From Natronocella acetinitrilica (lineage in GTDB: Bacteria; Pseudomonadota; Gammaproteobacteria; Nitrococcales; Aquisalimonadaceae): 64,000 nt of DNA. Shown here in pieces: positions 9,665 through 20,506 of the stretch (position 1 is the first letter of the stretch; the number at the start of each line of letters is the position of its first letter). A program made the position numbers and the translations under genes. The DNA lies in NCBI RefSeq assembly GCF_024170285.1, contig NZ_JALJXV010000008.1, positions 124,001 through 188,000 of the forward strand, in the 5' to 3' direction. The notes under the pieces are model-generated. The model ran no database searches and was not told where the DNA came from. It saw nothing but the letters and a program-made list of their open reading frames with translations.

Positions 9665-9700
9665 ACTCCCGGCCTGATCAGGGTGCAGTCACCGACATGA

Positions 9701-10435
<735 letters not shown>

Positions 10436-10439
10436 AACC

Positions 10440-10997
10440 GTGATCGATGAAATCAGGAAGGATGCCGAAGACCGGATGCAGAAATCGGTCGAGGCTCTGA
10501 AGGGTGAATTCGTAAAGATTCGCACCGGCCGCGCTCATTCGAGCCTGCTGGATCATGTGACCGTCGAGTACTACGGGGCTGAGATGCCGATTGGTCAGGT
10601 TGCAACCGTGACCGCGTCGGATGCCAGGACCCTGCTCGTCACACCTTACGAAAAGACGATGGTGTCGGCGGTGGAAAAAGCCATCCTCAAGTCCGACCTG
10701 GGCCTGAACCCGGCAAGTGCGGGCAGCGTCATTCGGGTGCCGATGCCGCCTCTGACCGAGGAGCGCCGTAAGGATCTGGTGCGTGTCGTCCGGGGTGAGG
10801 CGGAGCAGGCCAAGGTGGCGGTGCGCAATATTCGCCGCGACGCCAACAATGATCTCAAGACGTTGCTGAAGGAAAAGGACATCTCCGAGGATGAGGAACG
10901 CGGCGCCAACGATCTTGTTCAGAAACTGACCGACAAGTATGTAGCGGAGATCGACGCGCTACTAGAGAAGAAAGAAACAGAACTCATGGAGATCTGA
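10440..10997 (+). CDS. frr: Ribosome recycling factor
   Basis: Splits post-termination ribosomes together with EF-G. The product is 185 residues, the same as E. coli RRF, with [30 protein letters not shown] and [11 protein letters not shown]. The start is GTG 10440 ([13 protein letters not shown]), aligned with E. coli MISDIRKDAEVRM. The longer frame beginning at 10407 would run 29 bases into pyrH. Only four bases separate the pyrH stop from this GTG. Confidence 0.96.
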   Translation: MIDEIRKDAEDRMQKSVEALKGEFVKIRTGRAHSSLLDHVTVEYYGAEMPIGQVATVTASDARTLLVTPYEKTMVSAVEKAILKSDLGLNPASAGSVIRVPMPPLTEERRKDLVRVVRGEAEQAKVAVRNIRRDANNDLKTLLKEKDISEDEERGANDLVQKLTDKYVAEIDALLEKKETELMEI

Positions 10998-11074
10998 GCA
11001 AGGTGGGCGAGGGCCGCGAGTCTTCGTCGCCACGCCGAGTCTGCAGGTCTCGAACGCGGTGGGTGTCTTAGGGC

Positions 11075-11848
11075 ATGAGCAAGGCCAGGCTGCAACTGGA
11101 TGAAGACCCGGATCAAGGCGTGTCGGGGCCGGACCACGTCGCGGTCGTCATGGACGGCAACGGCCGCTGGGCGAGTCGGCGATTCATGCCTCGGCCAGCC
11201 GGCCATCGCGCGGGTGTGGAAGCGGCCAGGCGCCTGATCGAGGCCTGTGGCCGCAAGGGCGTCAAGGTCCTGACGCTGTTTGCCTTCAGCAGCGAGAACT
11301 GGCGCCGTCCCGAAGAAGAAGTCTCCGTCCTCATGGATCTGTTCCTCAAGACCCTGGAAAAAGAGGCCGACAAACTGCACGAACACCGTGTGCGTATTCG
11401 CCTGGTGGGCGAGCGCGAGCGTCTGGGCGAGCGCCTCTGCAGGCAGGTGGAGCGGGTCGAGGAACTGACCCGCAACAACGACGGAATGACCCTCGTGGTT
11501 GCGGCGAGCTACGGTGGCCGCTGGGATATCACCCAGGCGGCGAAAGCAATCGCTGCCCGCGTCGCAGCAGGGGAACTGGATGCCGACGCAATCACCGAGG
11601 AGCACCTGAGTCAGGGATTGGCTCTGGCGGATCTGCCTCCGCCGGATCTGCTGATTCGAACCGGGGGCGAGCAACGCATCAGCAACTTTCTGCTCTGGCA
11701 ACTCGCGTACGCGGAGTTGTATTTCACGCCCACCCTGTGGCCTGACTTCGACGTCAAGGAACTTGACCAGGCGCTCGCCTGGTATCACGGACGTGAGCGC
11801 CGTTTCGGTCTGACCAGCGAGCAACTCGGACAGGCCTCCCGTGCTTAA
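11075..11848 (+). CDS. uppS: Undecaprenyl diphosphate synthase
   Basis: Cis-prenyltransferase that elongates FPP with eight isopentenyl units to C55-PP, the carrier lipid for peptidoglycan and O-antigen. Among the 257 residues are VVMDGNGRWASRR (catalytic Asp), FAFSSENWRRP, and the C-terminal RTGGEQRISNFLLWQ and ELYFTPTLWPDF. A 77-base gap follows frr, and its end overlaps cdsA by 8 bases. A weak AGGG lies just ahead of the ATG. Confidence 0.96.
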   Translation: MSKARLQLDEDPDQGVSGPDHVAVVMDGNGRWASRRFMPRPAGHRAGVEAARRLIEACGRKGVKVLTLFAFSSENWRRPEEEVSVLMDLFLKTLEKEADKLHEHRVRIRLVGERERLGERLCRQVERVEELTRNNDGMTLVVAASYGGRWDITQAAKAIAARVAAGELDADAITEEHLSQGLALADLPPPDLLIRTGGEQRISNFLLWQLAYAELYFTPTLWPDFDVKELDQALAWYHGRERRFGLTSEQLGQASRA

Positions 11849-12653
11849 GCTTCGCCTGATCACCGCCCTGGTGCTCTTGCCCCTGGTTCTGGCTGCCGTA
11901 CTCATCGCGCCGACGTGGATGTTTGCCGTCTTCATGGGCTGCGTTGTCTTGTTGGGTGCCTGGGAGTGGAGTCGCCTGATCGAATTGCAGCAAACCTCAT
12001 CCCGTTGGTCGTTTCTGGCCCTGATCGCCGCCTCACTGGGGCTGGTCTACAGTGAAGAGCCCGGCATCGTGCTGCCCGTGTTGCTGGGTGCTGGCGTCGC
12101 CTGGTGGCTGTATGCACTGACCCGGCTCGCCGCCTACGGGGCGGGCCGTGGCGGTCAGGCGCCGTTGCGGGGCGCGGCCGGGATGATCTCGGGGTGGCTT
12201 GTGCTGGTTCCTGCATGGGGTGCGATGGTGTGGATGCACACCCTGTTTGCAGGCCCCTGGTTCATCCTCCTGATGCTGGTGATTATCTGGGCGGCGGACT
12301 CGGGCGCCTATTTCGCTGGGCGTGCATTTGGTCGCCGCAAGCTGGCACCGGCTATCAGTCCAGGCAAGACCTGGGAAGGCGCTATGGGCGGGCTGCTGGT
12401 GGCCGTGGTGTGCGCCCTGCTCGTGCTGGCTTTGCCTCAGGTCCCACCGATCCAGTTCGGCGGCTTTATCCTTCTCGTGGTCACCACGACCGTCTTCTCC
12501 ATAGCCGGTGATCTTTACGAGAGCATGATCAAGCGACGCCGTGGTGTGAAGGACAGTGGCAGCCTCTTGCCGGGACACGGTGGCGTGCTCGATCGCATTG
12601 ACAGTCTGACTGCCGCCGCACCGATATTCGCCGCAGGTCTCTACCTCTTATGA
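11841..12653 (+). CDS. cdsA: Phosphatidate cytidylyltransferase CdsA
   Basis: Integral-membrane enzyme that makes CDP-diacylglycerol from CTP and phosphatidic acid, the branch point for phospholipids. The 270 residues are mostly hydrophobic helices. The signature region runs from [15 protein letters not shown] through [12 protein letters not shown] to [18 protein letters not shown] and LDRIDS. The start is GTG 11841, overlapping uppS by 8 bases. The stop overlaps the dxr ATG (ATGA), indicating translational coupling. Confidence 0.96.
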   Translation: MLKLRLITALVLLPLVLAAVLIAPTWMFAVFMGCVVLLGAWEWSRLIELQQTSSRWSFLALIAASLGLVYSEEPGIVLPVLLGAGVAWWLYALTRLAAYGAGRGGQAPLRGAAGMISGWLVLVPAWGAMVWMHTLFAGPWFILLMLVIIWAADSGAYFAGRAFGRRKLAPAISPGKTWEGAMGGLLVAVVCALLVLALPQVPPIQFGGFILLVVTTTVFSIAGDLYESMIKRRRGVKDSGSLLPGHGGVLDRIDSLTAAAPIFAAGLYLL

Positions 12654-13861
12654 CGATCCCGGATCCGCAAGCAGTGACGGTGCTTGGCGCCACCGGCTCA
12701 ATCGGAGTCAGTGCGCTGGACGTTATCGGTCGGTACCCCGAGCGTTTCCGCGTCTTTGCCCTGACGGCTCATGACAATGACGAGCTGTTGTACGAACAAT
12801 GCCGCCGTTTTCAGCCGGCACGGGCCGTGCTCGGAGAGGATGACAGGGCTGCACGACTTCGCCGACGCCTGCAGGCCGACGGGCTGGCCACCCAGGTTGA
12901 CTCCGGGCCACGGGCACTGGAAGAGGTTGCCGCGGCTGGAGAGGTGCAGACGGTGGTCGCCGGGATTGTCGGCACGGCAGGTCTGGCGCCCGGCCTGGCC
13001 GCAGTAAGAGCCGGCAAGCGGGTCCTCCTGGCAAACAAGGAGGCCCTGGTGACCGCCGGAGCTGTCTTCATGCAGGCCGTCGAGGAGAGTGGGGCGAAAC
13101 TGTTGCCGCTGGATAGCGAGCATAATGCGATTTTCCAGTGTCTGCCGGCGGATTTCCATCGTGGCGAGCTTGCCGCCAGTGGGGTACGGCGGATATTGCT
13201 GACCGCCTCTGGTGGACCGTTTCGGGACGCGGATCCGGCGACGCTCCATGCCGTGACACCGGATCAGGCCTGCGCACACCCTAACTGGAGCATGGGGCGG
13301 AAGATATCCGTCGACTCGGCGACGATGATGAACAAGGGCCTGGAGCTGGTGGAGGCCTGCTGGCTATTCGGGCTGCAGCCGGATGACGTACAGGTTGTGG
13401 TGCATCCGCAGAGCATTATCCACTCGCTGGTGGAATACCTGGATGGTTCCGTGATTGCGCAAATGGGTAATCCGGACATGCGCATTCCCATCGCCCACGC
13501 GTTATCCTACCCGGAGCGCATCGCCTCCGGGGCGCAGCCGCTGGACCTGTTCCAGCTGGGGCGTCTCGACTTCCAGCCACCTGACCTGGAACGTTTTCCA
13601 TGCCTGGGCCTGGCGCAGGACGCAATGAAGGCCGGCGGCAACGCCTGCGCGACACTCAATGCAGCCAATGAGATCGCAGTCGCGGCATTTCTGGACGAGC
13701 GCATCGGCTTCATGGATATTCCACGACTCCTGGCGGCTGTCATGGAACAGTTGCCGAGCGTCGCGGTCAGTTCACTGGACGGCGTGCTGGCTGCGGATCA
13801 GCACAGTCGGCGTGTGACCAGGGATCTGGTCAAACGATTCGAAGCGGGAAGACGGACGTGA
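12650..13861 (+). CDS. dxr: 1-deoxy-D-xylulose 5-phosphate reductoisomerase
   Basis: Second step of the MEP isoprenoid pathway: DXP to MEP with NADPH and a divalent metal. The 403-residue protein has the NADPH motif [15 protein letters not shown], metal ligands in [11 protein letters not shown], and [21 protein letters not shown]. The start ATG overlaps the cdsA stop, and the stop overlaps the rseP GTG (GTGA). The linkage with uppS couples precursor supply to carrier-lipid synthesis. Confidence 0.97.
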   Translation: MTIPDPQAVTVLGATGSIGVSALDVIGRYPERFRVFALTAHDNDELLYEQCRRFQPARAVLGEDDRAARLRRRLQADGLATQVDSGPRALEEVAAAGEVQTVVAGIVGTAGLAPGLAAVRAGKRVLLANKEALVTAGAVFMQAVEESGAKLLPLDSEHNAIFQCLPADFHRGELAASGVRRILLTASGGPFRDADPATLHAVTPDQACAHPNWSMGRKISVDSATMMNKGLELVEACWLFGLQPDDVQVVVHPQSIIHSLVEYLDGSVIAQMGNPDMRIPIAHALSYPERIASGAQPLDLFQLGRLDFQPPDLERFPCLGLAQDAMKAGGNACATLNAANEIAVAAFLDERIGFMDIPRLLAAVMEQLPSVAVSSLDGVLAADQHSRRVTRDLVKRFEAGRRT

Positions 13862-15213
13862 CAGGCATCGGCACCAGCATTCTGGCCTTCGTGGTGGCCA
13901 TTGGCGTTCTCGTGGCATTTCACGAGTTCGGGCACTACTGGGTCGCCCGGCGTCTTGGTGTCAAGGTGCTGCGCTACTCCATCGGATTCGGCAAACCCCT
14001 CTACACCTGGCGTGGTGGTCGCGATCAGACCGAGTACTGCCTGTCGGCCATTCCCCTGGGTGGCTACGTCAAGATGCTCGATGAGCGCGAGGGCAACGTT
14101 GCGCCGGAAGATCGGCACCGCGCCTTCAACGTACAGCCCCTGTGGCGGCGAACGGCCATCGTTGCTGCTGGTCCGGCCTTCAACTTCATTTTCGCCATCG
14201 CCGTGTACTGGCTGATATTCGTTGCCGGTACGACCGAGGTGCGACCTGTGATCGGCGCGGTCCAGGAGGGCACCCCGGCGGCGGAGGCCGGTCTCGAACG
14301 CGGCGACGAGTTGCTGGCGGTGAATGGCCGTGCGACGCCGACCTGGGATCGTGTGCTGATCACATTGCTCGACGGCGCCCTGTCCCGGGATCGGGTCGAG
14401 TTGTCCCTGCGCGGAGAGGACGGTGGGGAGTTCAGTCGATCGCTTGATCTGAGTGGTCTGGGCCGTGTGGGAGACAATCCTGATCTGTTGGGCGCAATTG
14501 GCTTCCGGCCATGGCAACCCGAGATCCGCGCCCGGATCGGCGAACTGATTGCCGGCGGCTCGGCGGACGAGGCAGGGCTGCTTGCAGGCGATGAAATTCT
14601 GACCGTGGACGATCGCCCCGTTGATGACTGGTCGTCCCTGGTGGCAGCACTGGGCGATCGTGCCGGTAGCGCCGTGATTCTGGAAGTGGACCGCGGCAAC
14701 CGCATCGAGCGGGTGGATGTGCAGCTCGGGGAGCAGGGCAGCGACCGGGGCATACTCGGCATCCGGCCGGATGTCCCTGCGGGCGCTTACGATGGCATGG
14801 CCCACACGGTGCGCTACGGGCCGCTAGAGGCCACCGGGCAGGCCGTGGTGGACACCTGGCGTGCCAGTGTCCTCACCCTGAACGTACTGTGGAAGATGAT
14901 CGTCGGTCAGGCATCACTCAATAATCTCAGTGGCCCGATTACCATCGGGCAGTTCGCCGGTGACACCGCGTCCAGCGGCCTTGTGCCATTCCTCAAGTTC
15001 CTTGCCATAGTCAGCATCAGCCTCGGAATACTCAATTTGCTGCCGATTCCTGTTCTCGACGGCGGCCACTTGCTGTATTTTGCGGTCGAGGCGATCAAGG
15101 GCAGCCCGCCATCAGAGCGGGCGCAGATCCTTGGCCAGCAGGTGGGCATCATGATGCTGTTCGGGCTGATGGGGCTTGCCTTCTACAACGACCTGGCGCG
15201 ATTGCTGGGCTGA
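13858..15213 (+). CDS. rseP: Site-2 intramembrane zinc protease RseP
   Basis: Inner-membrane metalloprotease that, after DegS cleavage, cuts the RseA anti-sigma factor to release sigma-E. The 451 residues contain HEFGH at 22-26 in the first membrane segment, two tandem periplasmic PDZ domains (roughly 127-200 and 225-300) and the second active-site motif PIPVLDGGH near residue 400. It begins at GTG, sharing bases with the dxr stop, and directly precedes bamA, whose misfolded clients generate the sigma-E signal. Confidence 0.96.
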   Translation: MTGIGTSILAFVVAIGVLVAFHEFGHYWVARRLGVKVLRYSIGFGKPLYTWRGGRDQTEYCLSAIPLGGYVKMLDEREGNVAPEDRHRAFNVQPLWRRTAIVAAGPAFNFIFAIAVYWLIFVAGTTEVRPVIGAVQEGTPAAEAGLERGDELLAVNGRATPTWDRVLITLLDGALSRDRVELSLRGEDGGEFSRSLDLSGLGRVGDNPDLLGAIGFRPWQPEIRARIGELIAGGSADEAGLLAGDEILTVDDRPVDDWSSLVAALGDRAGSAVILEVDRGNRIERVDVQLGEQGSDRGILGIRPDVPAGAYDGMAHTVRYGPLEATGQAVVDTWRASVLTLNVLWKMIVGQASLNNLSGPITIGQFAGDTASSGLVPFLKFLAIVSISLGILNLLPIPVLDGGHLLYFAVEAIKGSPPSERAQILGQQVGIMMLFGLMGLAFYNDLARLLG

Positions 15214-15235
15214 ATCGAATCCAAATCAAGAGTTT

Positions 15236-17518
15236 ATGCGCAGATTTCTAGCGACGTGCCTGCTCTGCCTTGCGGTGACTTACCCCGCAATGGCTTTCGA
15301 ATCCTTTACGGCCACGGATATCCGCGTGGAGGGCTTGCGACGACTCTCCCCCGGCACCGTGTTCAATTACCTGCCCATCAGTGTCAATGACCAGGTGGAT
15401 CGGCAGACCGCCGCCGAGGCCATGCGGGCGCTGTATGACACGGGTTTTTTCCAGGATATCGAGCTGGCGCGGGATGGCGACGTGCTGGTGGTCAACGTGG
15501 TCGAGCGGCCGTCCATCGCCCGAATCGAGATTTTTGGCAATACGGCGATTCAGACCGACCCCCTGATGGAAGCCCTTCGTGAAATCGGGCTTGCGGAAGG
15601 TGAGACGTTCAATCGCTCGCTGCTCGACAATGTCGAGAATGAGCTGCGTGCGCAGTATTTCGGCCAGGGCCGGTACGATGTCGAGGTATCCAGCACGGTC
15701 TCGCCCCTGCCGCGCAACCGCGTTGGTATCCGCATCGATGTCGATGAAGGCGAGAGCGCGCGGATTCGCGAGGTGCACTTCGTTGGCAATCAGGCATTCA
15801 CGGACCGGGAATTGCGCCGTCTGTTCGAACTCGGCCCGAGGCCCTGGTATCTGCCTTTCTCGAGGCGCGACCGCTATGCCCGGGAACGTCTGAGTGCCGA
15901 CCTCGAGCGGCTCCGCAGTTACTACCTCAACCGGGGCTACGTCAATTTTGCAGTGACCTCGACCCAGGTGTCCCTGTCGCCGGACCGCCAGAGCATCTAT
16001 GTGACGGTAAACCTCTCTGAGGGTGATCGCTTCCGGCTCGGCGATGTCGAGGTCGTCGGCGATCTGATCGTCGAGGAAGACGAGCTGCTCGAGTTGTTGG
16101 AGCTGGAATCCGGCGCCATATTCTCCCAGGCGGACATCACCCGGGGATCGGACCGCATTCGCACCCGCCTCGGCGTGGAAGGCTACGCGTTTGCCAATGT
16201 CAATGCGGTCCCGGATATCGATCGGGACACCGGGCTGGTCAACATGACCTATTACGTGGATCCGGGCGCTCGCGCCTATGTGCGGCGCATTAACATATCC
16301 GGCAATTACCGCACGGATGACGAAGTGATTCGTCGCGAGTTCCGGCAGCTCGAGGGCGGCTGGTTCTCCGGCGACAAGATCCGACTGTCGCGGACCCGGC
16401 TCAACCGGCTTGGCTTTTTCGAGTCGGTCAATATCGAGACACCGCAGGTGCCCGGACAGCCGGACCAGGTGGATGTCAACGTTGATGTGGTAGAGGGGCT
16501 GTCCGGCAGCCTGCAGGCCGGCGTGGGCTACGGCAGTGGCGCCGGCGTGTTGCTGAACCTGTCTGTGGCGCAGGACAACGTGCTTGGTACCGGTGACCGC
16601 ATGGGCGTTGCAGCGAACCGCAGCGACGATACCCGTCTCTACCAGATCAACTATACAGACCGCTACTACAACGTGGACGGCGTCACCCGCCATTTCTCGG
16701 CGTTCCTCAGAGACACCAATCTGACGCGGCGCCGGTTGTCCGACTACAACCTGCGCTCCGGCAACGTGCAGGTGGGGCTCGGCGTGCCGCTCAACGAAGA
16801 GGATCAGATCCGCTTCGATGTGGGTTATGAGGATATCCGGCTGTCACCGGGGTCGCAGGCGCCATCCCGGATCACCGACTTTGTTGACGAGTTCGGTGAT
16901 ACGTACCAGAACTTCAAGCTTCTGGCCCGTTGGAGTCGTAACACCACCGACCGCTTTACTTTCCCGTCGGCCGGGGGCACTCAGGAGTTCGGCGGTGAGG
17001 TTGCGGTACCTGGTAGTGATCTCACCTACTACAAGGCAAACTACAGCAACCGTCGTTACTTCGGCGTTACCGAGAACACCACGCTGTCGCTGTTCGGCCG
17101 GGCATCGTACGGCGAGGGCTACGGTGACTTCAGCGAGCTGCCGTTCTTCGAGAATTATTTCAATGGCGGCATCCAGTCGGTGCGCGGTTACCGGGTCAGC
17201 TCTCTCGGTCCTCGCGATGATGAGGATGGGCGGCCCATCGGCGGTAACTTCCGGGTCAACAGCTCCATCGAGTACTTCTTCCCGCCACCTTTCATCGAAT
17301 CCAATGCCGTTCGGTTCTCGTTGTTTGTTGATGCAGGTCAGGTCTACAACACCAAACAGGAGGACATTGATCTGGATCGTTTGCGGTACAGTGCGGGCAC
17401 GGCGTTCACCTGGATCTCGCCTCTGGGTCCATTGACAATGAGCTACGCGTGGCCGTTAAATGACGAGCCGGAGGACAACCTTGACCGGTTCCAGTTCTCC
17501 ATTGGTACATTCTTCTGA
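15236..17518 (+). CDS. bamA: Outer-membrane protein assembly factor BamA
   Basis: Central Omp85 subunit of the BAM complex that inserts beta-barrels into the outer membrane. The 760-residue precursor has a signal peptide of about 20 residues (ends TYPAMA before FES), five POTRA domains over about 24-420, and a 16-strand barrel containing the loop-6 motif VRGYR near residue 648 and a terminal aromatic strand ending GTFF. The ATG at 15236 is chosen over an in-frame ATG 20 codons upstream because the latter puts a charged stretch before the signal and lies inside rseP. Confidence 0.97.
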   Translation: MRRFLATCLLCLAVTYPAMAFESFTATDIRVEGLRRLSPGTVFNYLPISVNDQVDRQTAAEAMRALYDTGFFQDIELARDGDVLVVNVVERPSIARIEIFGNTAIQTDPLMEALREIGLAEGETFNRSLLDNVENELRAQYFGQGRYDVEVSSTVSPLPRNRVGIRIDVDEGESARIREVHFVGNQAFTDRELRRLFELGPRPWYLPFSRRDRYARERLSADLERLRSYYLNRGYVNFAVTSTQVSLSPDRQSIYVTVNLSEGDRFRLGDVEVVGDLIVEEDELLELLELESGAIFSQADITRGSDRIRTRLGVEGYAFANVNAVPDIDRDTGLVNMTYYVDPGARAYVRRINISGNYRTDDEVIRREFRQLEGGWFSGDKIRLSRTRLNRLGFFESVNIETPQVPGQPDQVDVNVDVVEGLSGSLQAGVGYGSGAGVLLNLSVAQDNVLGTGDRMGVAANRSDDTRLYQINYTDRYYNVDGVTRHFSAFLRDTNLTRRRLSDYNLRSGNVQVGLGVPLNEEDQIRFDVGYEDIRLSPGSQAPSRITDFVDEFGDTYQNFKLLARWSRNTTDRFTFPSAGGTQEFGGEVAVPGSDLTYYKANYSNRRYFGVTENTTLSLFGRASYGEGYGDFSELPFFENYFNGGIQSVRGYRVSSLGPRDDEDGRPIGGNFRVNSSIEYFFPPPFIESNAVRFSLFVDAGQVYNTKQEDIDLDRLRYSAGTAFTWISPLGPLTMSYAWPLNDEPEDNLDRFQFSIGTFF

Positions 17519-17525
17519 TCCGAGT

Positions 17526-18065
17526 GTGAGAGTGGATAGACCGAACGGAGTCGCAGGATTCCTGGCGATCTGCCTGATTCTGACCACCATGGTCGTTCCT
17601 GGCGGTCTGCTTGCCTCGGAAGCCAGTATCGCTTTCGTGAATTGGTCGCGGCTGACCAATGAGGCGCCGCAGGCAGAGGCTGCGCTTGGATCTCTGGAGG
17701 AGGAGTTCGGGCCGAGAAATCGTGAGCTTGCCGCCGAACTCAGCGACGTACGGCAGCTTGAGGAACGCCTTTCCAGGGATGGCGCTGTGATGACCGACGA
17801 CGAGCAGCGTCGACTGCAGCGCGAGGTCGTGACACGGAAACGCGACCTGCGTCGCGTGGAAGAGGAATTCCGCGAAGACTTCAATATGCGCAGGAACGAA
17901 GAGCTGAATCGGCTGCATCGTCTGGTGATCGATACCGTGGGCGAGGTTGCCGAATCCCGTGGTTTTGATCTCGTTATTACGGATGGAGTTGTCTACGCTA
18001 GTGATCGGGTGGACGTGACGGAACTGGTATTGGACCGGTTGCGGGAGCGTCATCAGAATCGCTAG
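17526..18065 (+). CDS. skp: OmpH/Skp family periplasmic chaperone
   Basis: Periplasmic trimeric chaperone that carries unfolded outer-membrane proteins to BAM. The product is about 179 residues with an N-terminal hydrophobic signal (GFLAICLILTTMVVPGGLLA, then SEASIAFVNWSRL), a charged coiled-coil middle (RQLEERLSRDGAV, QREVVTRKRDLRRVEEEFRED) and the terminal VYASDRVDVTE typical of OmpH. The start is uncertain: GTG 17526 or GTG 17532 both give a proper signal, while the upstream ATG 17460 overlaps bamA by 59 bases. No convincing ribosome site is visible for any of them. Confidence 0.9.
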   Translation: MRVDRPNGVAGFLAICLILTTMVVPGGLLASEASIAFVNWSRLTNEAPQAEAALGSLEEEFGPRNRELAAELSDVRQLEERLSRDGAVMTDDEQRRLQREVVTRKRDLRRVEEEFREDFNMRRNEELNRLHRLVIDTVGEVAESRGFDLVITDGVVYASDRVDVTELVLDRLRERHQNR

Positions 18066-18093
18066 CGTCCGCCGTTGGTGCGGGGTCTGCCGG

Positions 18094-18120
18094 GCCGGGC
18101 GAACTTCCCGGCTTCTTTTT
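18094..18120 (+). terminator. Rho-independent terminator after skp
   Basis: GCCGGG (18094-18099), a 7-base loop, CCCGGC (18107-18112) and the T-rich tail TTCTTTTT. It sits 29 bases after the skp stop and 35 before lpxD. It would end or attenuate the rpsB-to-skp unit and separate it from the lpx genes. Confidence 0.75.
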
Positions 18121-18154
18121 GTGTTTCCTGTGGGGCAATACGTAGGAGAGGTGC

Positions 18155-19201
18155 GTGGGAGTCACTGTTGGCGAGTTGGCGAAATCACTGGGTCTGGCGT
18201 ACCGGGGTGACGCGACTGCCGTAGTGAATCATGCGGCGTCTCTGGCAGAGGCGGGGCCTGGCAGCCTGACATTCCTGGCCAACTCCCGTTACCGCCGCCA
18301 TCTGGCGGATACCCAAGCCACTCTGGTCGTGCTCGAGGAAAGCCTGGCCGGTGAATGCCCGACCAATGCCCTGATTGCGCCCAATCCGCACCTGGCCTAC
18401 GCCCATGCACTGGCACTCGTGATGCCACGTCATCGGCCACCGCCTCATGTGCACGATAGTGCCGTGGTTGACGAAACCGCATATCTTGGTGAGCGCGTGC
18501 ATGTGGGCGCACAGGCCTACATCGGTCCGGATTGCCACATCGAAGACGACGTCGAGATCGGACCTGGCTGTGTGCTTATGCGTGGGGTTATGGTGCGCAG
18601 AGGGGCCCGTCTGGTAGCCCGGGTGACGATCTGCGATGGCAGCGTCATCGGAGAATCCAGTGTGCTCCAGCCAGGTGCGGTGATCGGTGCAGAAGGCTTC
18701 GGGTTCGCCCAGGACAATGGTCAGTGGATCAAGGTGCCGCAGGTTGGGCGTGTGGTGATCGGTGCCCACGCGGAGGTGGGCGCAAACACCACTATCGACT
18801 GCGGCGCCATTGGCGATACCGTCATCGGGGACGGTGTCAAGATCGACAACCTCGTACAGGTCGGACATAACTGCCGTATCGGTGACCATAGCATCATGGT
18901 GGCCTGCTCGGGTGTTGCCGGCAGCACCGAAATCGGTCGTCACTGCGCCATTGGCGGTATGTCGGCCATCGCCGGGCACATTCGGCTCGTCGACGGCGTG
19001 CAGGTAACCGGCATGGGCCAGGTGACCAAGAGCCTGACCGAGCCGGGCGTCTATTCCTCGGGCACGGGAGTAGAGCCCAACCGTCAGTGGCGCAGGAGCG
19101 TCGCTCGCTTCCATCAACTGGACGACATGGCCAAGCGCTTGCGGGAACTCGAAAAGAGACTGCGGGAACTGGACGGTGACCGCGACGCAGAGGGCCCATA
19201 G
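18155..19201 (+). CDS. lpxD: UDP-3-O-acyl-glucosamine N-acyltransferase LpxD
   Basis: Third lipid A step: adds a hydroxyacyl chain from acyl-ACP to the 2-amine of the glucosamine nucleotide. The 348-residue protein has the N-terminal uridine-binding domain (SLTFLANSRYRRHL), then left-handed beta-helix repeats with the catalytic His238 in NLVQVGHNC (E. coli His239), and a C-terminal helical extension. It starts at GTG 18155 with AGGAG 6 bases ahead. This step is needed for both O- and N-linked primary chains, so it should also serve the 3-amino substrate made by the gnnA/gnnB cassette nearby. Confidence 0.96.
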   Translation: MGVTVGELAKSLGLAYRGDATAVVNHAASLAEAGPGSLTFLANSRYRRHLADTQATLVVLEESLAGECPTNALIAPNPHLAYAHALALVMPRHRPPPHVHDSAVVDETAYLGERVHVGAQAYIGPDCHIEDDVEIGPGCVLMRGVMVRRGARLVARVTICDGSVIGESSVLQPGAVIGAEGFGFAQDNGQWIKVPQVGRVVIGAHAEVGANTTIDCGAIGDTVIGDGVKIDNLVQVGHNCRIGDHSIMVACSGVAGSTEIGRHCAIGGMSAIAGHIRLVDGVQVTGMGQVTKSLTEPGVYSSGTGVEPNRQWRRSVARFHQLDDMAKRLRELEKRLRELDGDRDAEGP

Positions 19202-19295
19202 GACGGCGCCCGCGCACCGATCGCCCTCCCTGTGGGGCCGCTCCCTGAATACCTGGCTCCGCACCGGAGCCGCCATGAAAAGAGATCAGGACAAT

Positions 19296-19736
19296 ATGGA
19301 CATACACCAAATTCGTGCTGCCTTGCCGCATCGATACCCCTTTCTTCTGGTGGATCGTGTGCTGGAGAGCGTCCCGGGCGAGCGACTGGTCGGTATCAAG
19401 AACGTCAGCGTCAATGAGCCGTTTTTCCAGGGGCATTTTCCCCAGCGGCCGGTGATGCCCGGCGTGCTACTGGTCGAGGCGATGGCCCAGGCTTGCGGCC
19501 TGTTGGCCTTCGAGACCGAGGGAGAGTGGCCGGAAGGCAACAAGATCTTCTACCTGGTCGGCAGTGACAAGGTGCGCTTCAAGCGCCCCGTTGAGCCGGG
19601 CGACCAGGTCCGCATGGAGGTCAGTATCCTGCGTCGGAAGCGCGGCATCTGGGTTTTTGATGGCATCGCCACGGTGGACGGTAACACCGTCGCCGAGGCG
19701 GAGATCATGTGCACCATGCGGGACCTGACGATTTGA
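19296..19736 (+). CDS. fabZ: (3R)-hydroxyacyl-ACP dehydratase FabZ
   Basis: Dehydrates beta-hydroxyacyl-ACP in fatty-acid elongation and competes with LpxA/LpxD for the same hydroxyacyl-ACP pool. The 146 residues form a hot-dog fold, with catalytic His47 in FFQGHFP and Glu61 in LLVEAMAQA. The ATG at 19296 (MDIHQIRAALPHRYPF) matches Pseudomonas FabZ; an ATG at 19275 with GGAG ahead would add seven residues. The stop overlaps the lpxA start. Confidence 0.95.
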   Translation: MDIHQIRAALPHRYPFLLVDRVLESVPGERLVGIKNVSVNEPFFQGHFPQRPVMPGVLLVEAMAQACGLLAFETEGEWPEGNKIFYLVGSDKVRFKRPVEPGDQVRMEVSILRRKRGIWVFDGIATVDGNTVAEAEIMCTMRDLTI

Positions 19737-20503
19737 TTCATTCAACGGCGATTGTCGATCCGACAGCCTCGCTCGGGGAAGGTGTGCAGGTCGGACCTTA
19801 TTCCATCATCGGCCCGGATGTGGTGATTGGCGACCATTGCGAGATCGGGCCCCACGTCACGTTGAGTGGGCCGACCACCATCGGGCGGGGCAACCGGATC
19901 TTCCAGTTTGCCTCGGTGGGCGCGGATCCGCAGGACAAGAAGTACGCCGGTGAGGTGACCCGGCTGGTGATCGGTGACAACAATACCATCCGCGAATTCG
20001 TCACCATCCATCGCGGAACGGCCCAGGACAACGGCATCACGCGTATCGGCAACGATAACTGGATCATGGCCTATGTGCATATTGCCCACGACAGCCTGAT
20101 CGGCGATCGAACGGTGTTTGCCAACGGCGCGTCACTGGCCGGGCATGTCTCGGTTGACGATGACGTGATTCTGGGCGGCTTCACGCTGGTGCATCAGTTC
20201 TGCCGCATCGGTTGCCACAGCTTTACCTCCATGGGCAGTTGTATCAAGCAGGATGTGCCGCCCTATGTCACCGTCGCGGGCAACCCCGCCGAACCCCATG
20301 GCATCAATGCGGAAGGCTTGCGACGCCGTGGCTTCGGCGCGGAAACGCTGCGCACCCTGCGGAACGCCTACAAGACCATCTACAAGCAGGGCCTGCGGCT
20401 GGATCAGGCCATCGAGCAGCTTGAACCAGCCAGCCGCCAGGAAGCGGCCCTGACGCCGCTGGTGGACTTCCTGCGCCAGGACGGCCGGGGCATCGTCCGC
20501 TGA
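19733..20503 (+). CDS. lpxA: UDP-GlcNAc O-acyltransferase LpxA (copy 1, operonic)
   Basis: First lipid A step: transfers a hydroxyacyl chain from ACP to the 3-position of UDP-GlcNAc. The 256-residue beta-helix protein carries the catalytic His119 in HIAHD and also His116 and His138. At the position equivalent to E. coli Gly173 it has Met167 (TSMGS); a Met there makes the Pseudomonas enzyme select C10 chains, so a short chain is predicted. Lys70, Glu194 and Arg199 of the nucleotide site are conserved. The start is TTG 19733, giving MIHSTAIVDPTA and overlapping the fabZ stop as TTGA. The in-frame ATG 24 bases upstream lies inside fabZ. Confidence 0.95.
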   Translation: MIHSTAIVDPTASLGEGVQVGPYSIIGPDVVIGDHCEIGPHVTLSGPTTIGRGNRIFQFASVGADPQDKKYAGEVTRLVIGDNNTIREFVTIHRGTAQDNGITRIGNDNWIMAYVHIAHDSLIGDRTVFANGASLAGHVSVDDDVILGGFTLVHQFCRIGCHSFTSMGSCIKQDVPPYVTVAGNPAEPHGINAEGLRRRGFGAETLRTLRNAYKTIYKQGLRLDQAIEQLEPASRQEAALTPLVDFLRQDGRGIVR

Positions 20504-20506
20504 GCC

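Noticed and set aside
15248-16693. 481-codon minus-strand frame opposite bamA
   Set aside because: No ribosome site, signal or motif; bamA is complete.
17460-17525. ATG 17460 as the skp start
   Set aside because: It overlaps bamA by 59 bases and puts a polar stretch before the signal peptide.
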